Part shown: piece after piece, positions 43,473-55,900 of the stretch
Position numbering within the stretch: position 1 is the stretch's first letter
Layout of the letters: every line of letters begins with the position of its first letter
Assembly (NCBI GenBank): GCA_001179505.1
Contig: CDMY01000225.1
Coordinates: 62,001 to 126,000 of the forward strand
Source: Vitrella brassicaformis
Lineage: Eukaryota > Sar > Vitrellaceae
DNA length: 64,000 nucleotides
Reading direction: 5' to 3'
The notes under the pieces: generated by a model
Databases searched by the model: none
What the model saw: the letters and a program-made list of their open reading frames with translations, nothing else
What the model was told of the DNA's origin: nothing
Position numbers and translations under genes: made by a program

Positions 43473-44234
43473 GTGGGTGCTTGCTCTTGTGGCCTGTGTC
43501 TGTTTGATCTGTCACTCAATCAGTGTTGTCGTGTGTATCGGGTTCTGAGCAAGGTCAACCGGGGCGAGGGTGGCGGGGCCTCGCCTGCGTCCTCCCTGCA
43601 GTCGAGCTTCAACGAGCCCTTCGCCAAGGTGCTTAACGAGGTGTGCCTGTCGTTGCGGACAGGAGACCCTCAGAGGGGCGGCACTCACCATCTCGAGCGG
43701 CTACCTGCGGTCGGCATCGGCTGCGAGCAGGCCCCCCTTCCCCCGCCCCTCCCAAGTCCCCCGAGATGCCCTCTCCCACCCAGCCACCCAACGCGCAAGG
43801 AGACGCCTCGCCCACCGACAACGGCAGACGCTCTCCAAGAAGCCCTCGTTGTCGACTCTCCACAGAGTGATCGGCTAATGAGGAGTGTCGACCTCGTCTG
43901 CATGGGTCGAGGGGTGTCTTCGGCGCTGGAGCGGGGCGAGACGGTCGGCCACTGGGCTCGGTCGGCGTCGATTGACGAGGAGCGGGCGGGTCATGCTGAT
44001 GGGGCGTGGTACGGCCAGAGTGGGGCGTGGTACGGCCAGACTGTGTCCATCGAGCAGGCCCCTGTCTCAGACCTACTTGGACACTTCCTCGGTAAGCCAG
44101 CCACACACAGACCAACCAGCCGACCCAAAGAGGTGATGTGTCTGTCCGTATTTGATACTGTCGTCCCTTCAGGCTTGTTGTGCCAGGGTCCTGACGTCAA
44201 GGTGGCGAGAACGCCTTCGGCATCGAGCCCCTGA
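43473..44234 (+). CDS. Unrecognised gene, probable exon(s) before the assembly gap
   Basis: A long open frame. A plausible exon reads VLSKVNRGEGGGASPASSLQ and FNEPFAKVLNE. A later part reads RLMRSVDLVCMGRGVSSALE, contains a 21-bp tandem repeat (GAWYGQS GAWYGQT), and ends at VSDLLGHFL before a good donor GTAAGC at 44093. The Pro-rich middle is open in several frames because of high GC, so exon limits are uncertain. More exon-like sequence follows: LSSLFHLSLRALLLAGLCAQ near 44240 and TEKFVADLLGALRGCVRQSS near 45280. No family recognised. Confidence 0.35.
   Translation: MGACSCGLCLFDLSLNQCCRVYRVLSKVNRGEGGGASPASSLQSSFNEPFAKVLNEVCLSLRTGDPQRGGTHHLERLPAVGIGCEQAPLPPPLPSPPRCPLPPSHPTRKETPRPPTTADALQEALVVDSPQSDRLMRSVDLVCMGRGVSSALERGETVGHWARSASIDEERAGHADGAWYGQSGAWYGQTVSIEQAPVSDLLGHFLGKPATHRPTSRPKEVMCLSVFDTVVPSGLLCQGPDVKVARTPSASSP
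44000..44041 (+). repeat. 21-bp tandem repeat, two copies
   Basis: TGGGGCGTGGTACGGCCAGA(G/C) twice with one mismatch, in frame, encoding a duplicated heptapeptide. Confidence 0.85.
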
Positions 44235-44603
44235 GCTCACTCTTTCACCTGAGTCTACGCGCCCTCCTGCTGGCCGGCCTCTGTGCGCAGATCCCCCGCA
44301 TCGGCCCGCGTGGCGCCACCTACCAGACCAACAGCGGCGGCAAGGGCGGGCAGGGCAGGGCACCCGCTCATTCCCCAAAAAACGATCTGGAGCCGCAGGG
44401 AAGCAGCTCCCCCACTCGAGGTCGGGTGGAGTGAGGCCAGGCTGCCGCTGTCTTGCCCTACTCGGATTTCAGCATTGCTCGCAAGTAGACGATGGTGCTG
44501 TTCGGGCTGCAGCCCATCTCTGAGACCGTGCGGACCAGACCACCATGAAGGAAATGATAGATACGGTGAGAGAATAGGAGAGGGGGGGGGGGGGGTGTGA
44601 ACC

Positions 44604-44903
44604 NNNNNNNNNNNNNNNNNNNNNNNNNNNNNNNNNNNNNNNNNNNNNNNNNNNNNNNNNNNNNNNNNNNNNNNNNNNNNNNNNNNNNNNNNNNNNNNNN
44701 NNNNNNNNNNNNNNNNNNNNNNNNNNNNNNNNNNNNNNNNNNNNNNNNNNNNNNNNNNNNNNNNNNNNNNNNNNNNNNNNNNNNNNNNNNNNNNNNNNNN
44801 NNNNNNNNNNNNNNNNNNNNNNNNNNNNNNNNNNNNNNNNNNNNNNNNNNNNNNNNNNNNNNNNNNNNNNNNNNNNNNNNNNNNNNNNNNNNNNNNNNNN
44901 NNN
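44604..44903. other. Assembly gap of exactly 300 N, flanked by the same sequence
   Basis: The left side ends with poly-G then TGTGAACC, and the right side begins with poly-G then TGTGAACC. The two contig ends appear to overlap, so little or no sequence may be missing. Confidence 0.95.
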
Positions 44904-46438
44904 GGGGGGGGGGGGGGGGGGGGGTGTGAACCCACGGTGCTTCCATGCATTGCTTCCTGCCTGTTGTGTGCAGACGGTGTCATTCATGTTGGTTCAGTGG
45001 GGTGACCCACTTGCAGCGCAACCAATCCCTCGTTTGTGTACAGCCTGGTGCAGTCGACCTCCTCCTCCAGTCTTCACAGCGGCGCCCGACGACGCCCTGT
45101 GGGTAGAGGCCACACACCAAGACCAGGCCCCTCGACACGGCGAGGTACGTCGTGCCCTTCCTCCACCACCCTGCGGCTGGTCACGACCGTCATCATCAAG
45201 GTGGCTGACACGATGCGCACAGAGGGGCCCAGCGGCGGTGGTCCGGCCGCATAAGCAGCAGCGAGTTTAACGCGACAGAGAAGTTTGTCGCCGACCTTCT
45301 GGGGGCGCTGCGCGGGTGCGTGCGGCAGTCGTCCAATATGTACTGCCCTCATGGTTCTCAAGTCTCTACTGCGCATCCACTGGGACCCCACCTCACCTCA
45401 CAGGCAAGCATGCGTGGGTGTCAGGGGTCAGATTGACGTCATTCATTGGTCCTGTGTCATATCGTGTGTGTCTGCAGGGTTGCCTCGATGGTGCCTGACA
45501 CACCTACAAGTCGCCGGGCAGCGCTCACTCCCCTTCTCACGCACGAGCGAAGCCGACTCGAAGCGAAGCCGACTCGACAGGCTCGGTACGGGCGAAGTCG
45601 ATAATTCGACAGACCCGTCGACTCGACGCGACAGACCCGTGCTTGCACACGCACACCCAGCGAGGCCACGCGCGCGGCGAAGGACCCCCAGCCCAGCAAG
45701 GCGACCAGTGCAGACACCGCAGTGGGAGTGGGGTGGCGTCGGTCGGCTGTCGGGTTTGTCGGTCTCTGTCTTTCCCCAGTGATGATGTACGGCGCTAGAG
45801 GGAAGTGTGGGAGTGCAAAACTCGTGCGGGAGGAGGAAGGTACGAGACCTACACATACATATGGCGGAGGTCATATCATCTCATGTCACATGTGGGCGTA
45901 GAGGTGCTGGTGGGTTCGTGTCCGGCCGCGGGAGTGCCGTCTCCGCGCTGCAGATGCCCCCACACCATCTCGCAGCAGCCCACACACCTGAGCGACGCGA
46001 CACATCTGGCCAGATGTGCCCCGTGATCCCGGAAACCGACCAGGTGGGTGCACAGGGAGGACAGGGGAGGGAGAGGCCAGTGGGGGGAGCAAGGAGCGTC
46101 AATCAGTCACCACAACGTGTGTGTTGCTTTCTCTCTGCTTCTCCCCCTCTCTCTCTCTCTGTGTGTGTGTGCAGCCGTCAGCTGTGCATAGCCACAGCTG
46201 ACGCCAACGCCACGGCGGTTAACAGCACTGCTCCAGCCAAGGCTTCACTTCTTCTCGCACCAAGCCATTTAGGAGGAAGAGATCCTGACGCTGTGTCACA
46301 AGGCCCACTACCGCTCACTCGCAGGCTTCTCGTGTTGTCCATTCGTTCTTTTTTCCCCATGAACCGATTTCCTTTGCCGCCGTTTCGTCTGTTGGCTGGC
46401 CGGCCTCTCCAGGGGCGCGTGTGTGGCGGTCACTGCTT

Positions 46439-46462
46439 GGGGCGGGACCTGATATCCCGACC
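46439..46462. repeat. 24-bp repeat with GGGACCTGATATCCCG core, copy 1
   Basis: Identical to 46764-46787. The core CGGGACCTGATATCCCG can form a short hairpin (CGGGA/TCCCG). Confidence 0.8.
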
Positions 46463-46763
46463 CCCTTGTGTGTGTCGTCACTGCGTGAACCTGGGGATGT
46501 GCCGGCCAGCCGAGCCAACACCACCACTCGTTTAGTTTCTCTCACTCTTTTCGGTCGCTGGGTCGCTCGCCATGGAATGCGTGTGTGTGTGTGGGTGTGG
46601 TGGGTTGGTTTATGGGGCTGTCTGTGTTGTTTTGTGTGTTGGTCTGGCTGTGGCGTTCTGTGGTGTGTCTGTCGTGTCCCGTCTTCCCTTGTGCTCGTTG
46701 CGTTGCGTCGCCCAGCAGCCGGTCGTCTGGCCTTTCTGTGAGCAGTGCGGCGGTCGCAGAGTG

Positions 46764-46787
46764 GGGGCGGGACCTGATATCCCGACC
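46764..46787. repeat. 24-bp repeat with GGGACCTGATATCCCG core, copy 2
   Basis: Same orientation as copy 1, 325 bp downstream. Surrounding sequence is only weakly alike. Confidence 0.8.
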
Positions 46788-47884
46788 GGCCGACCACAAC
46801 TGCATGACACGGGATGCGCCGGTCGGTGGGCAGTGTCGTCGCCCATTTGTCACAGTCACGTCTGTTTTTCTTTGCCGGCCAGTCGGGTACATACTACGTG
46901 CCGACATCGACCCATCATTGCCTGACATATTTTTGGTAATAATGCACTCACTCCGTGCTGACTCTCTCCGATGTCCGTGTACGATGCAGCGCTCTGCAGA
47001 CCCACACAGACACAGACACACATACCTGATGAGTCCACGGCAGGCAAGACAGCTGGAGAGGCGGCCTCTCTCCCTCCCTCGCTGCAGTCTGCTTCTTACC
47101 CCTCCCGGATTTCGTGCTGCTGTAGTGTTTGATTAGGTTGCTGTGCTGGTTGGTATCTGATTGCTGTGTGTGTAACTGAACTGGTAGCCCAGCTAAGTGC
47201 CCTCGATGAGTGCATTTCCACGTTCGTCAGTCAGCCAGCCAGCCAACCGCACAGACACGCATCAGACCTTCTCTGGCTAGCCAGATAGCTAGTCTTGGCT
47301 CCATCGAGAAGGTCGGGATACGTCCACACCACCACCTCGTCTCATTTGCCTCCTTCGTTTTCCTCATCGTTTCTTCGTCGCTGGGAACTCACCAGCTGGG
47401 GCTCATTTGTGGGAGGGAGGGATCTCATGGAGGGAATTCTGTCGTTTCTTTTCGTCTGGAAGATGACTGTTGGTCCTCGGTCATTCTCATTGTCGGTTGC
47501 GTGTTCAGCGAGGAATGGTCATGAGCTCGACTTGTGTGACCCACTCTTTGCTTCAACCATCAAATTAAAGTCAACAGTTCGTTGGATTATCCGTCGCTCA
47601 CTGCAACGGGTTTGCTGTTCGCTTCGACAAACCATCATATGCTCACGGCGTTCGTCTCAGTAAGCATCATGCACTCACCCTCACAAACCAGAGCACGAAA
47701 AGTGTAGAGGGCCGAGTCGCATTGGTATAGGAGGTGCTATGAGATGGATGTTTCATAGCATTGATTCATGTCTCAAGGTTCGCCAAATGGTGCCTCCCGC
47801 TTATCTGTGACCAGTACTGTATGAGTCTGGAAGGTAAATGGCGTCACACAGACTGAGGCACGTCGGCAATTGGTGTTTTCATGT

Positions 47885-50800
47885 TCATTTGAGCTTCGCC
47901 TTGATCTCTTTGATGTGCTCCTCCATCCTTGCCTCCATCTCCGTCAATCGCTTCTCGATCTGTGAATGCCGGGCGTCGTGTTGTCTCTCCATCGATTCCA
48001 ATGCTGCATCAATACAAACAAGAGAAAAGGGAGAAGTCAATATAGATTGCTTTGTCGCCTTCGGCATGAAACGCCTTATGCCTGCCTATAGGCCCTGTCT
48101 CACCTGCCATGACGTCAGGGAAGTTAGAATTGTGATGATCCGCGGCCTCAATCCACTTGTCGATGCGGTCCTTGAATTTGATCCCTGCTTCGCGCATGTC
48201 ATCAGCCATCTCCGGACTGTCAGTGTCAGTTTCCGTGGCGTCAGAAGAAAACAGCCCCTGCCGAGCGAACATTCCATAGAAACGAGACGAGGTCATTGAT
48301 TCTCTCATTTGACGTGTCTTTTGACCCTCACTCGCTGGGCGTATTGGCACAGAAGAAGAACGGGCATTAGGAGGATGGCAAGGGGTACGCACAGTACCAG
48401 CCCAAAGTCTCTCTCCCGTATCACTTGTGGAAGACGCTCAGTCAGCAGTCTGTAGATGGTCACGGGTGTGAAGGCCACGACAAGCAGGAGTCCGTCGACG
48501 GTGAGGGCCTTCATCGACCAGAAGGCAATGCGGCAGAGTGCCGACTGCTCCCGCCGTTGTTCGCTGATGAGGTTGGCGAGATATCGCAGGGGCTCCGACA
48601 CGACCACAGCTGCACACACACAGGCAGATGCCCTCATGTCTCTTGTGGCACACAACTGACCGATGAGGTTGAATGGCGGCGGCAGCCTCTCGTGCCGCGG
48701 CATTGTGAGATACTTATTCAACACGCGAATCCGCAGCAGCCTGAGTAGATGAGCGGAGAGAGGGCCATTATGTGCCGCTGTCTGTCTGTCTGTCTCCCTT
48801 GTCTCTGATACTGATATTGTGCAGCCTGTGTCTCCTCGATGGCCGCATACGTCGACGCCTGATGCACACAGGAGCGTTGATCAGCCACATGGCCCACTCG
48901 ACGTCTCTTGTGTGTCTCGTGTTTGTCTCACCATGATGGCGATGAGCAGGTTGAGCTATCGATGGATGCCGGCAGACACAGAGACAGACAGACAAAGGGA
49001 GTCTTGTGTGCGTCTTGCTGAGTGTCTGAGTGGTGCCGCCGTACGAGTATGATGGAGGAGAGGATGACGTATGTGAACAGCAGGACGGCCCCCAGCGTGT
49101 CGTGGCTCTCGATGGCGTTGGAAAGAGCCTCGTTGAAGTCGCCCTGTCCGGCAAAGAAACTGCACAACACAACAAGACGAAGAGGGGCCGGTGTCCCCTT
49201 CCTCTGTGTGTCTTCTCAGGAGGTCCCATGCGCACAGAGTGAGTGTGGCTTTGGGGAAGGAGCCGAAGTACTGGTGGTCTTCGTCGGACGAGAGGACGGT
49301 GAAGACGCCCGCGAAGACCAGCAGGATGTAGACGTACAGACACAGAAAGATGCTGATGTCCGAAAACATCCTCACTACCGCACTGACACACACACAGCAT
49401 GAGACATCTCTCTCTGTGTGTCCGTGTGGTTCTCTCTCTCACTGACAGTATGAGTGGTCCGACGGTTGGCTGCAGGCTGGCCGTTTGGAGGAGGCGCAGC
49501 GCAAAGAGCAGCGCTATGACGATCCCTGAGCTCACTTCCGCCTCCGACGAGTAGCCTAGGAAGTGAATGGCAATAAAGGCGGCGATCGCCAGGCTTGAAG
49601 ACATGTCGATAATATTCCTGCAGTGATGTATGCCATAAAGATGAGGCCGCCAGCACGGCTGCCTCTGCATTTCAGACTCCTACCATGAGTCGGCCCAGTA
49701 CGCTGCCTTCAGCCGGATGCCCTGCACACACACAGAGGGGATGTCAGCGTTTCTCAGTCATATCTCCGCGATACTGTATGTCTCACTTGGAAGGCCTCCT
49801 GAATCACGAAGCCACTGCCGGTCAGCACCGCCCCCCACAGCCACACCGACTGGCCCATCACGGCACTCTCAATCATGCTGTCTCCTCTGATAGACTCGAT
49901 GTGCAGCAGCACAAACGCCACCCTGCAACACACAGAGAGGGGAGGTGCCATGCGCTCTCTCTGCCTCCATTGGAGTCCATAGCTGCAGCCTCACATCAGC
50001 AGCATTGACAGCACGCGGGTAATACACCACGGGGTGCAAACTGAAGCGCCCCTGCTTCATATGGTGGTGGCTGCCAATGCTTTGTGACGAGAGAGATGCA
50101 GTTGGCTGTCACAATCATTGGCAGCAGGACGACGCCATGAGCGGCCGACAGCCAAAAAGGGGGGAAGTTCTGCTGTGGGTTACCTTGAGTCACGACGGTC
50201 AGGGGCTCCGCAGATTCCAGCAGCGCAAACCACTCTCTCTCTTTGCCCTTAAGTGAGTTTCGGAACAAGGCTTCGTCTGTATCGCTGCAGAAGTTAGCCG
50301 TGAGCGCCTGAAGCGATTGGATAATCACACGCAAAAGTAGAGGACGCCGTGTGTGTGTGGAACATTTACTTCGGTCCAGCCTGCTGCCCTCTCAAAGTCA
50401 CTGCACAGAAAACAAAAGGGGGAAAAAGGCGCAGACTCGCATTGTGCTCCGATTCTCTGTCCATCTCACTCTGTGAGGGAGTCATTCCGCCGAGTCTTGA
50501 TCAATCGGCGGAAGGTAGAGCACCACCTGAGACTGTCGACGCCCGGCGAATCACATCGTCGCACGTACTGTCCTAAGCCGTATTTCGCGTAGGGAACCGC
50601 TTTGGGAAGGAGCTCTGGATCCTTCAGCACGTGGCTGAGTTCCTCCTCATCTTCCCCGAGCAGCTCCATGGTCAACTCTCCAGCTGCGGCAAGCATCGCA
50701 CCGACGACTTCCTTTCGGTAAAGGGCACGGTCGAGAGGCGTCTTTCCGTCCTGTAACAGTCATGAAGATGGACGACACGCAACTTGATATGTGCAGCACA

Positions 50801-51747
50801 TCTTACTTCGTCTTTGATATTCAACAGCTGTGGGTCCACCCTCACCATCGCCTCCACCACATCAACTTCGCCATAGTCTGCAGGAGAGCACAAAGAGACA
50901 CGTTGAAGACTCATGCACTCGTGTGGCTGTCATTTGCAGGAGTCACTGACTTGCTGCATCATGAAGAGGCGTCCGGCCAAGCTACAGACACAGCATGAAG
51001 AAGACACATGCTGTTCAATGCACCGGTTGACATTCCCTCGTCCTTACGGGGTCCCGAGCTTCCAGCAGCTCCTTGCCGCCCCACTCGATAAACTTCTCCA
51101 CAACACCAACTGACCCTGCGAGTGCTGCAAAATGGAGAGGCGTCTCACCACGATACAGACACAGCATGGAGGCAGCAGTGAAGACAGCTGTCGGTAATGA
51201 ACAGAATGAGTGTAATTGTCGAGAACGATACCTTGTTTTTCAGGTTGAGCAGGTGGCGTCGGTTGTGCAGCAGCACCTCAAACACCGCCAGATCTGAACA
51301 CCACCCTGAGAAGCACAAACAGGGGCCACACAGATGCATCATGTGTGTGTGCAGTGGTGCGACGAGGCGTACGTGCGGCGTGATGGATGGCAGAGCCCCC
51401 ATATTCCCACTTTCCAGTTGTCAGCGCTTTCTCGGCTTGCTCAGGCGACAGACCGGCGAGGGCCCTCCGCAGGCCCTCCGCGTCTGAATGATCGATGGCC
51501 CACGAGATGCTGTCTTTCAGTGCGTCCGTCGGTTCCCAATCGTCGGCGGCCGGGGCACCCACCAAGGGAACCTGCAGATGACACACAGACGTCCGAGAGG
51601 CCTCAGAGTCGACTGACACCAACACACCTGCTCGAAGCGTCTCGGTGCCTTGGTGATGTCATCGGTGACGTCAGGCAGCTGGGGCTCCATCAGCCCTTGG
51701 CCATCGTCCAGCAGCAGAGGAATGTGCTCACTCGAGGCCGACGCCAT
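47885..51747 (-). CDS. Ankyrin-repeat TRP-like cation channel, copy B
   Basis: Same architecture as copy A. Starts MASASSEHIPLLLDDGQGLM (ATG 51747). Ankyrin exons include VVEKFIEWGGKELLEARD, and a linker exon is intact: LTANFCSDTDEALFRNSLKG. Membrane part: VAFVLLHIESIRGDS, LAIAAFIAIHFLGYSSEAEV, MFSDISIFLCLYVYILLVFA, pore-like FFAGQGDFNEAL, and LSSIILLNLLIAIM. The C-terminus has two helical exons (DRIDKWIEAADHHNSNFPDV; RQHDARHSQIEKRLTEMEAR) and ends EIKAKLK. The upstream exon present in A and C (MWGLL...QCPC) exists up to 52018, but its donor GT is AT here, so the protein probably starts at 51747. This looks like the most complete copy. Non-selective cation conduction is expected from the family; gating is unknown. 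Confidence 0.78.
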
Positions 51748-52329
51748 CTGCAGTGGACAGACAGACGCACACAGACACCACTCGTCAGAGGCCGCCGCTG
51801 GCCATTGTGCAACAAGGGCATTGCAGGGTGACCTTGGGATGGTCTGTCTGTGTGTGGTGCACGGCCTGCTGTGCGGCAGCATCGCCCTCGTCGACTCTCG
51901 GCAGCTGGATGTAGCACGCCTCATCAACACCACTGGGGCGGCTGTGGCCGTCTCTCACACCGTCGCCCTCCCGGCCCTGCAGACGGGGGCTGCGCTGCGT
52001 GTGCAGCAAACCCCACATCTTCGCCGCACGGGCTGTTTGAGCGCGAGACGCCCGCTAGACGCCCGCCCCCATCCGGGCCGCCCCCTGCTGCATGTGCGAG
52101 CTTCAGCCTCTTCCTGCCTTTTTTTTTCTTTGTGTGAGATTGGACAGTACACCACCAGGTGCTCACGCGAAAGTGCCGAACGTGTCACTCATCGTACATA
52201 TCGAGATCCTTCCCTCCCTCCTCATATCACAATCACGTGCAACCAATCCCCCACCTGATAGACCCATCTTTGTCACTCATCCAGTCAGTCAGTCAATCAG
52301 TCAGTCGACTCCCGGGTGGAGACGCGGGA

Positions 52330-52507
52330 AGAGCCCGCCGGTCGCCCCCAGGGCGAGCTCAGCCTCCAGCTTTTCGCCGCACCCGTGGGGTAGTGTGTGA
52401 CTGACACATACCAACTTGGAGAGACATTCGTTAAGGGCCCATGTTGTGTTGTTTGTGTGGATTGTCCACTTGGCCGCCCTCTGTGCAGACATTCAATCAT
52501 CTCCATA
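52330..52507 (-). repeat. 5' flank shared by channel copies B and C (B copy)
   Basis: Reads, on the minus strand, through GAATGTCTGCACAGAGGGCG and GGCCAAGTGGACAATCCACA and on to GTTGGTATGTGTCAGTCACA. The same blocks occur on the plus strand at 61386-61570. Confidence 0.85.
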
Positions 52508-52928
52508 CGACAATCAGCCGTCGCTTAGGGGAAGGATTGAAACTCATTTCCAAGGGTGGACTGGCTTCATTCCGTGGTGGACGCGCTGCTCGGCCGGCCA
52601 CAGGCGTGTACTCAGCCATCCATATACAGAAAAATGCCTCTCGTGTCACCATCCGTCCAGCAGACATGCATTGCATGTGTACATCTGCGCGGCACTGTGC
52701 GAACAGGCCGCCCTCTCTCCTCCATTCCCAGACCGTCGACACACATCCATCCATCCATCTCCCCTGGCTCACACACACACACACACACACACACACAACG
52801 AAATGCCTCTCTCTCTCTCTCGGCATTGCTCAGCAGCAGCAAGAAATACTCTCTCAGACAGATGAGCACACCAGACAGCACCCAGACACACACACATCCA
52901 TCCCTGCCTGTCAGTGTGGTCATCGTCA
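52508..52928. other. Intergenic
   Basis: Simple repeats ((CATC)n at 52745, (CA)n at 52772-52797, (CT)n at 52808). No gene seen. Confidence 0.6.
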
Positions 52929-55900
52929 TCAGATGATGTTGAGCTCCCGAAATCTCTCGAGGAAGTATAGCCCCTTTGCGTCGTCCTTGTATCTCGCCTT
53001 GACGGCGTCATAGCCGTTCTGCGCCACATCCTTCAGCAAGCTACGCAGGGTGGGGTCCTGAACAGAATGAACAAAAAGGGACATACACACACGCACACAC
53101 ACACACACACACACAGCCACGGATGTTTGTGCGTATGGGTGGCAGGTCTTTGCGGCCGGCCGCTTACCTGTAGAGATTTCGCTAGGAACTTTTGTCCCGC
53201 CGAGTCGCCCACTGTCCTGTCGACGAATTTCTTCAAATCGGCGTCGGTCTCCTTGGCAATAAGCTCCTCGGGGCTGGGGGTGGGCGAGGGCTTCTCGCCC
53301 TCCTCTCGCACATTGATCTGCTCCCTTTGTTGCTGCTGGTCGCCCCCCTCCTCTGTGAAGATGTTGATCTGCCGGCCGCCCGGCTGCTGCATGCCGCCCA
53401 TTGGGCCGCCCCGCACGATGCCGCCACTGAGGGAGCCGAACGGCCACGAATCGCCGAAAAACTCCTGATGTGATAGAAACAAAGGGAGAGATGGGTGTGT
53501 GTTGGTGGCTGGCGTGTCATTGGCTGTGTGGTTGGGAACCTCGAATATTCTGTCGAATGGTGAGTCGAAGAGGGAGACGAGACCGGAGCTGTCAGAGTCT
53601 GACATGCACACACACACACACACACACACATGTCATGAGCCGCGTGTGGGTGTCCATGTGTCCTTTTGTGGCTTGCTTACATCCCATTGGGGACTCTTGA
53701 ACGACGTCGGGCTGACCACACACACACAATACAGCAGACACACACGATCATCCATCCATCCATCCATCCGTGAATTCTCAGTGGACGGCTTTTACCCGTC
53801 TCCTTTGTGGTTGTCCCTTTGGTTTGCCGAAGACCCTTGCGTAGGCCAGCCGGTTGATGAGCTCCCGCTCGACGGTGCAGTCCTGATAATCCACCTGGCG
53901 GACACCACAGCACACAGACAGACAGCAGCAGAGTGTGGGGTCGTTCCATCCCTCCCTCCCTCCATCCCTCCCTCTGTCTCTGTGTACCCCTCTTTCGTCG
54001 AGCTCTCGCTTGTACTCCTCAAGCTTCAGTGGCTGAGGGATGGATGCGTGGATGACACAACACACCGGACGGCAGTGAAGGTGTACATGTGTCGTGTGTG
54101 TGTGTGTGTGTGTGGTGACCTTGTCTGCTTCCGGCACTTTGTCGAACTCAAGCTGACGAGAGCACACGAAGGGAGGCGGGATGAATGCGTCAGAGTGTGT
54201 GGCCGGATTTGCCTGACTGATGGCCCGCCTCGCCTCGCCTCGCCCACCTTGATTCTCCTGGCCTCGTCTGAGTAGTTGGTGATGCTCATCGTCCCCTCGT
54301 TCTTCGACCTGTGTGCACACACACACACAAATGGATGGATGGATGGATTGCCTGTGTCCTCGTTCGTTCTTACTTTTTCCTCTCCCCGGTTGGTTTGCCC
54401 TGTAATGACACCTCATACCTAGCGTACTCACGTATCAACTCTACACACACACATACACACACACACACACAAAGACAGAGGGAGAGTGAGGCGGCCATGT
54501 GAGCCGGTTCAGTGTGCGCTGCCCACGCACCAGATGCCTTAGTGAACTGTTTGTCCATTCCGCTCTCCGCCAGTTTGGTGGCCATGCTCTCAATCATGGC
54601 GCGCTTCCCCCGCTCGTCAAGAGACCGGAACTGGCCAGACCACAGACAGACAGACAGCACACAAGACACATGAACACATGTGCATGAGTGCAGCCCGTCA
54701 GTGCAGGTGTGTCTGTGTCTGTGCGTACCTCGTTTGTCAGCCGCTCCACGGCTGCGTTCATGCGTTCCGCTGTGGGGTCCTGCAATAAATACACAGATGA
54801 AGATATGCATCAGCCAACGAGGGCTCCCCTGATCTCATGTGAGTGCAATGCTTACTGGGGGCGCCTTCTCCTCCTGCTCCTTCTTGACCACCGCAGCCCC
54901 ACGCACACGCGTCTGACCAAAGCAGCTCACACACACCACACACGTGCACATGGATAGGCCATGTTGTCGTGTCATCGCTACCTCAGCGACTCTCCGTATG
55001 AGTTCGTCGGTGCTCCTGCAGTCCTTGTAGGAGACCCCCGCTGTCTTGAGCTCATCCTGCAGCTCCGAGAACTTGACGGCCCGCTGAGCGAGCTTCTGCT
55101 GCATAGACTGGAACTCCACCTGGATGCGCTCCCTGATTGACGAATTGGCCAACACATTGCATATATACGACGTTTTTGTGGCCGGTGGGTTGTGCGACTG
55201 CTCACTTGGTTTCGGCGTCTTGTTGTGCGGCTGCCGTGTCAGCCGCCTTGGTGTCCATGTCAGCTGTGGAGGTGGAGATCGATGACACTGAGATCGGCAC
55301 ATCTGGAAAGAAAACCGACATTGCAGTGACAGTGACAGTGACGGCGGCGGTTTCTCCTCCTGCCTTGTGTGTCACCTTTCTTTTTCTCGGCGATTGGTGC
55401 TCTCAGCAGCGACAGTGTCTGGTCCTCAAAGTTCAGCAGCAGCCGACCAGCCTGCACACACAGGCGCAATGACGTGTGTTGTGGCATCTCGGCTCGTTAG
55501 TCCATTCTTACGCCCAGCACATCCAGGCCGAGCAGCATCGCAGGTTTGTCCGCCAAGCCAGCACGAGCAAACCAGGGGAAATCAGCCACATTCAGCTTCA
55601 CATCCTGCAACACAGCAGACAAACAAAGGACAGAGAAGAAAGCAATCCGTGTCACCATCCTCCTCGCCATTCCTCCCCCCTCCCCTAGATCACCCACCCT
55701 CTTGAAGGCCTTGAGCGCCCCGTCGGTGCCCTTGACGCCACACAGCGGAAAGGCCGCCCTGTCGACCTCAATCGGTGCCCCGTCAATGCCGGTGGCCTTC
55801 ATAACGCCCCGCTGCACGCCCTCGGCCTCCCTGTCGATGCCCACACTCCTCGCCGCAGGCCAGTTGACGATCGAGTAGGTTGAGCCGAGGTCCAACACGG

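Larger units (their letters stand above)
45500..47830. other. Region without a recognised gene
   Basis: GC-rich with several long but mutually overlapping open frames, none with a motif I recognise. Contains a degenerate CGAAGCCGACTCGA repeat (45547-45620) and a pair of 24-bp palindromic repeats (46439, 46764). Exon-like fragments near 45800-46050 may belong to the gene begun at 43473. Confidence 0.5.

Noticed and set aside
44152-44523. Arg/Pro-rich 123-residue frame before the second gap
   Set aside because: High GC makes long frames in several phases here. The competing frame LSSLFHLSLRALLLAGLCAQ looks more protein-like, and neither could be joined with confidence.
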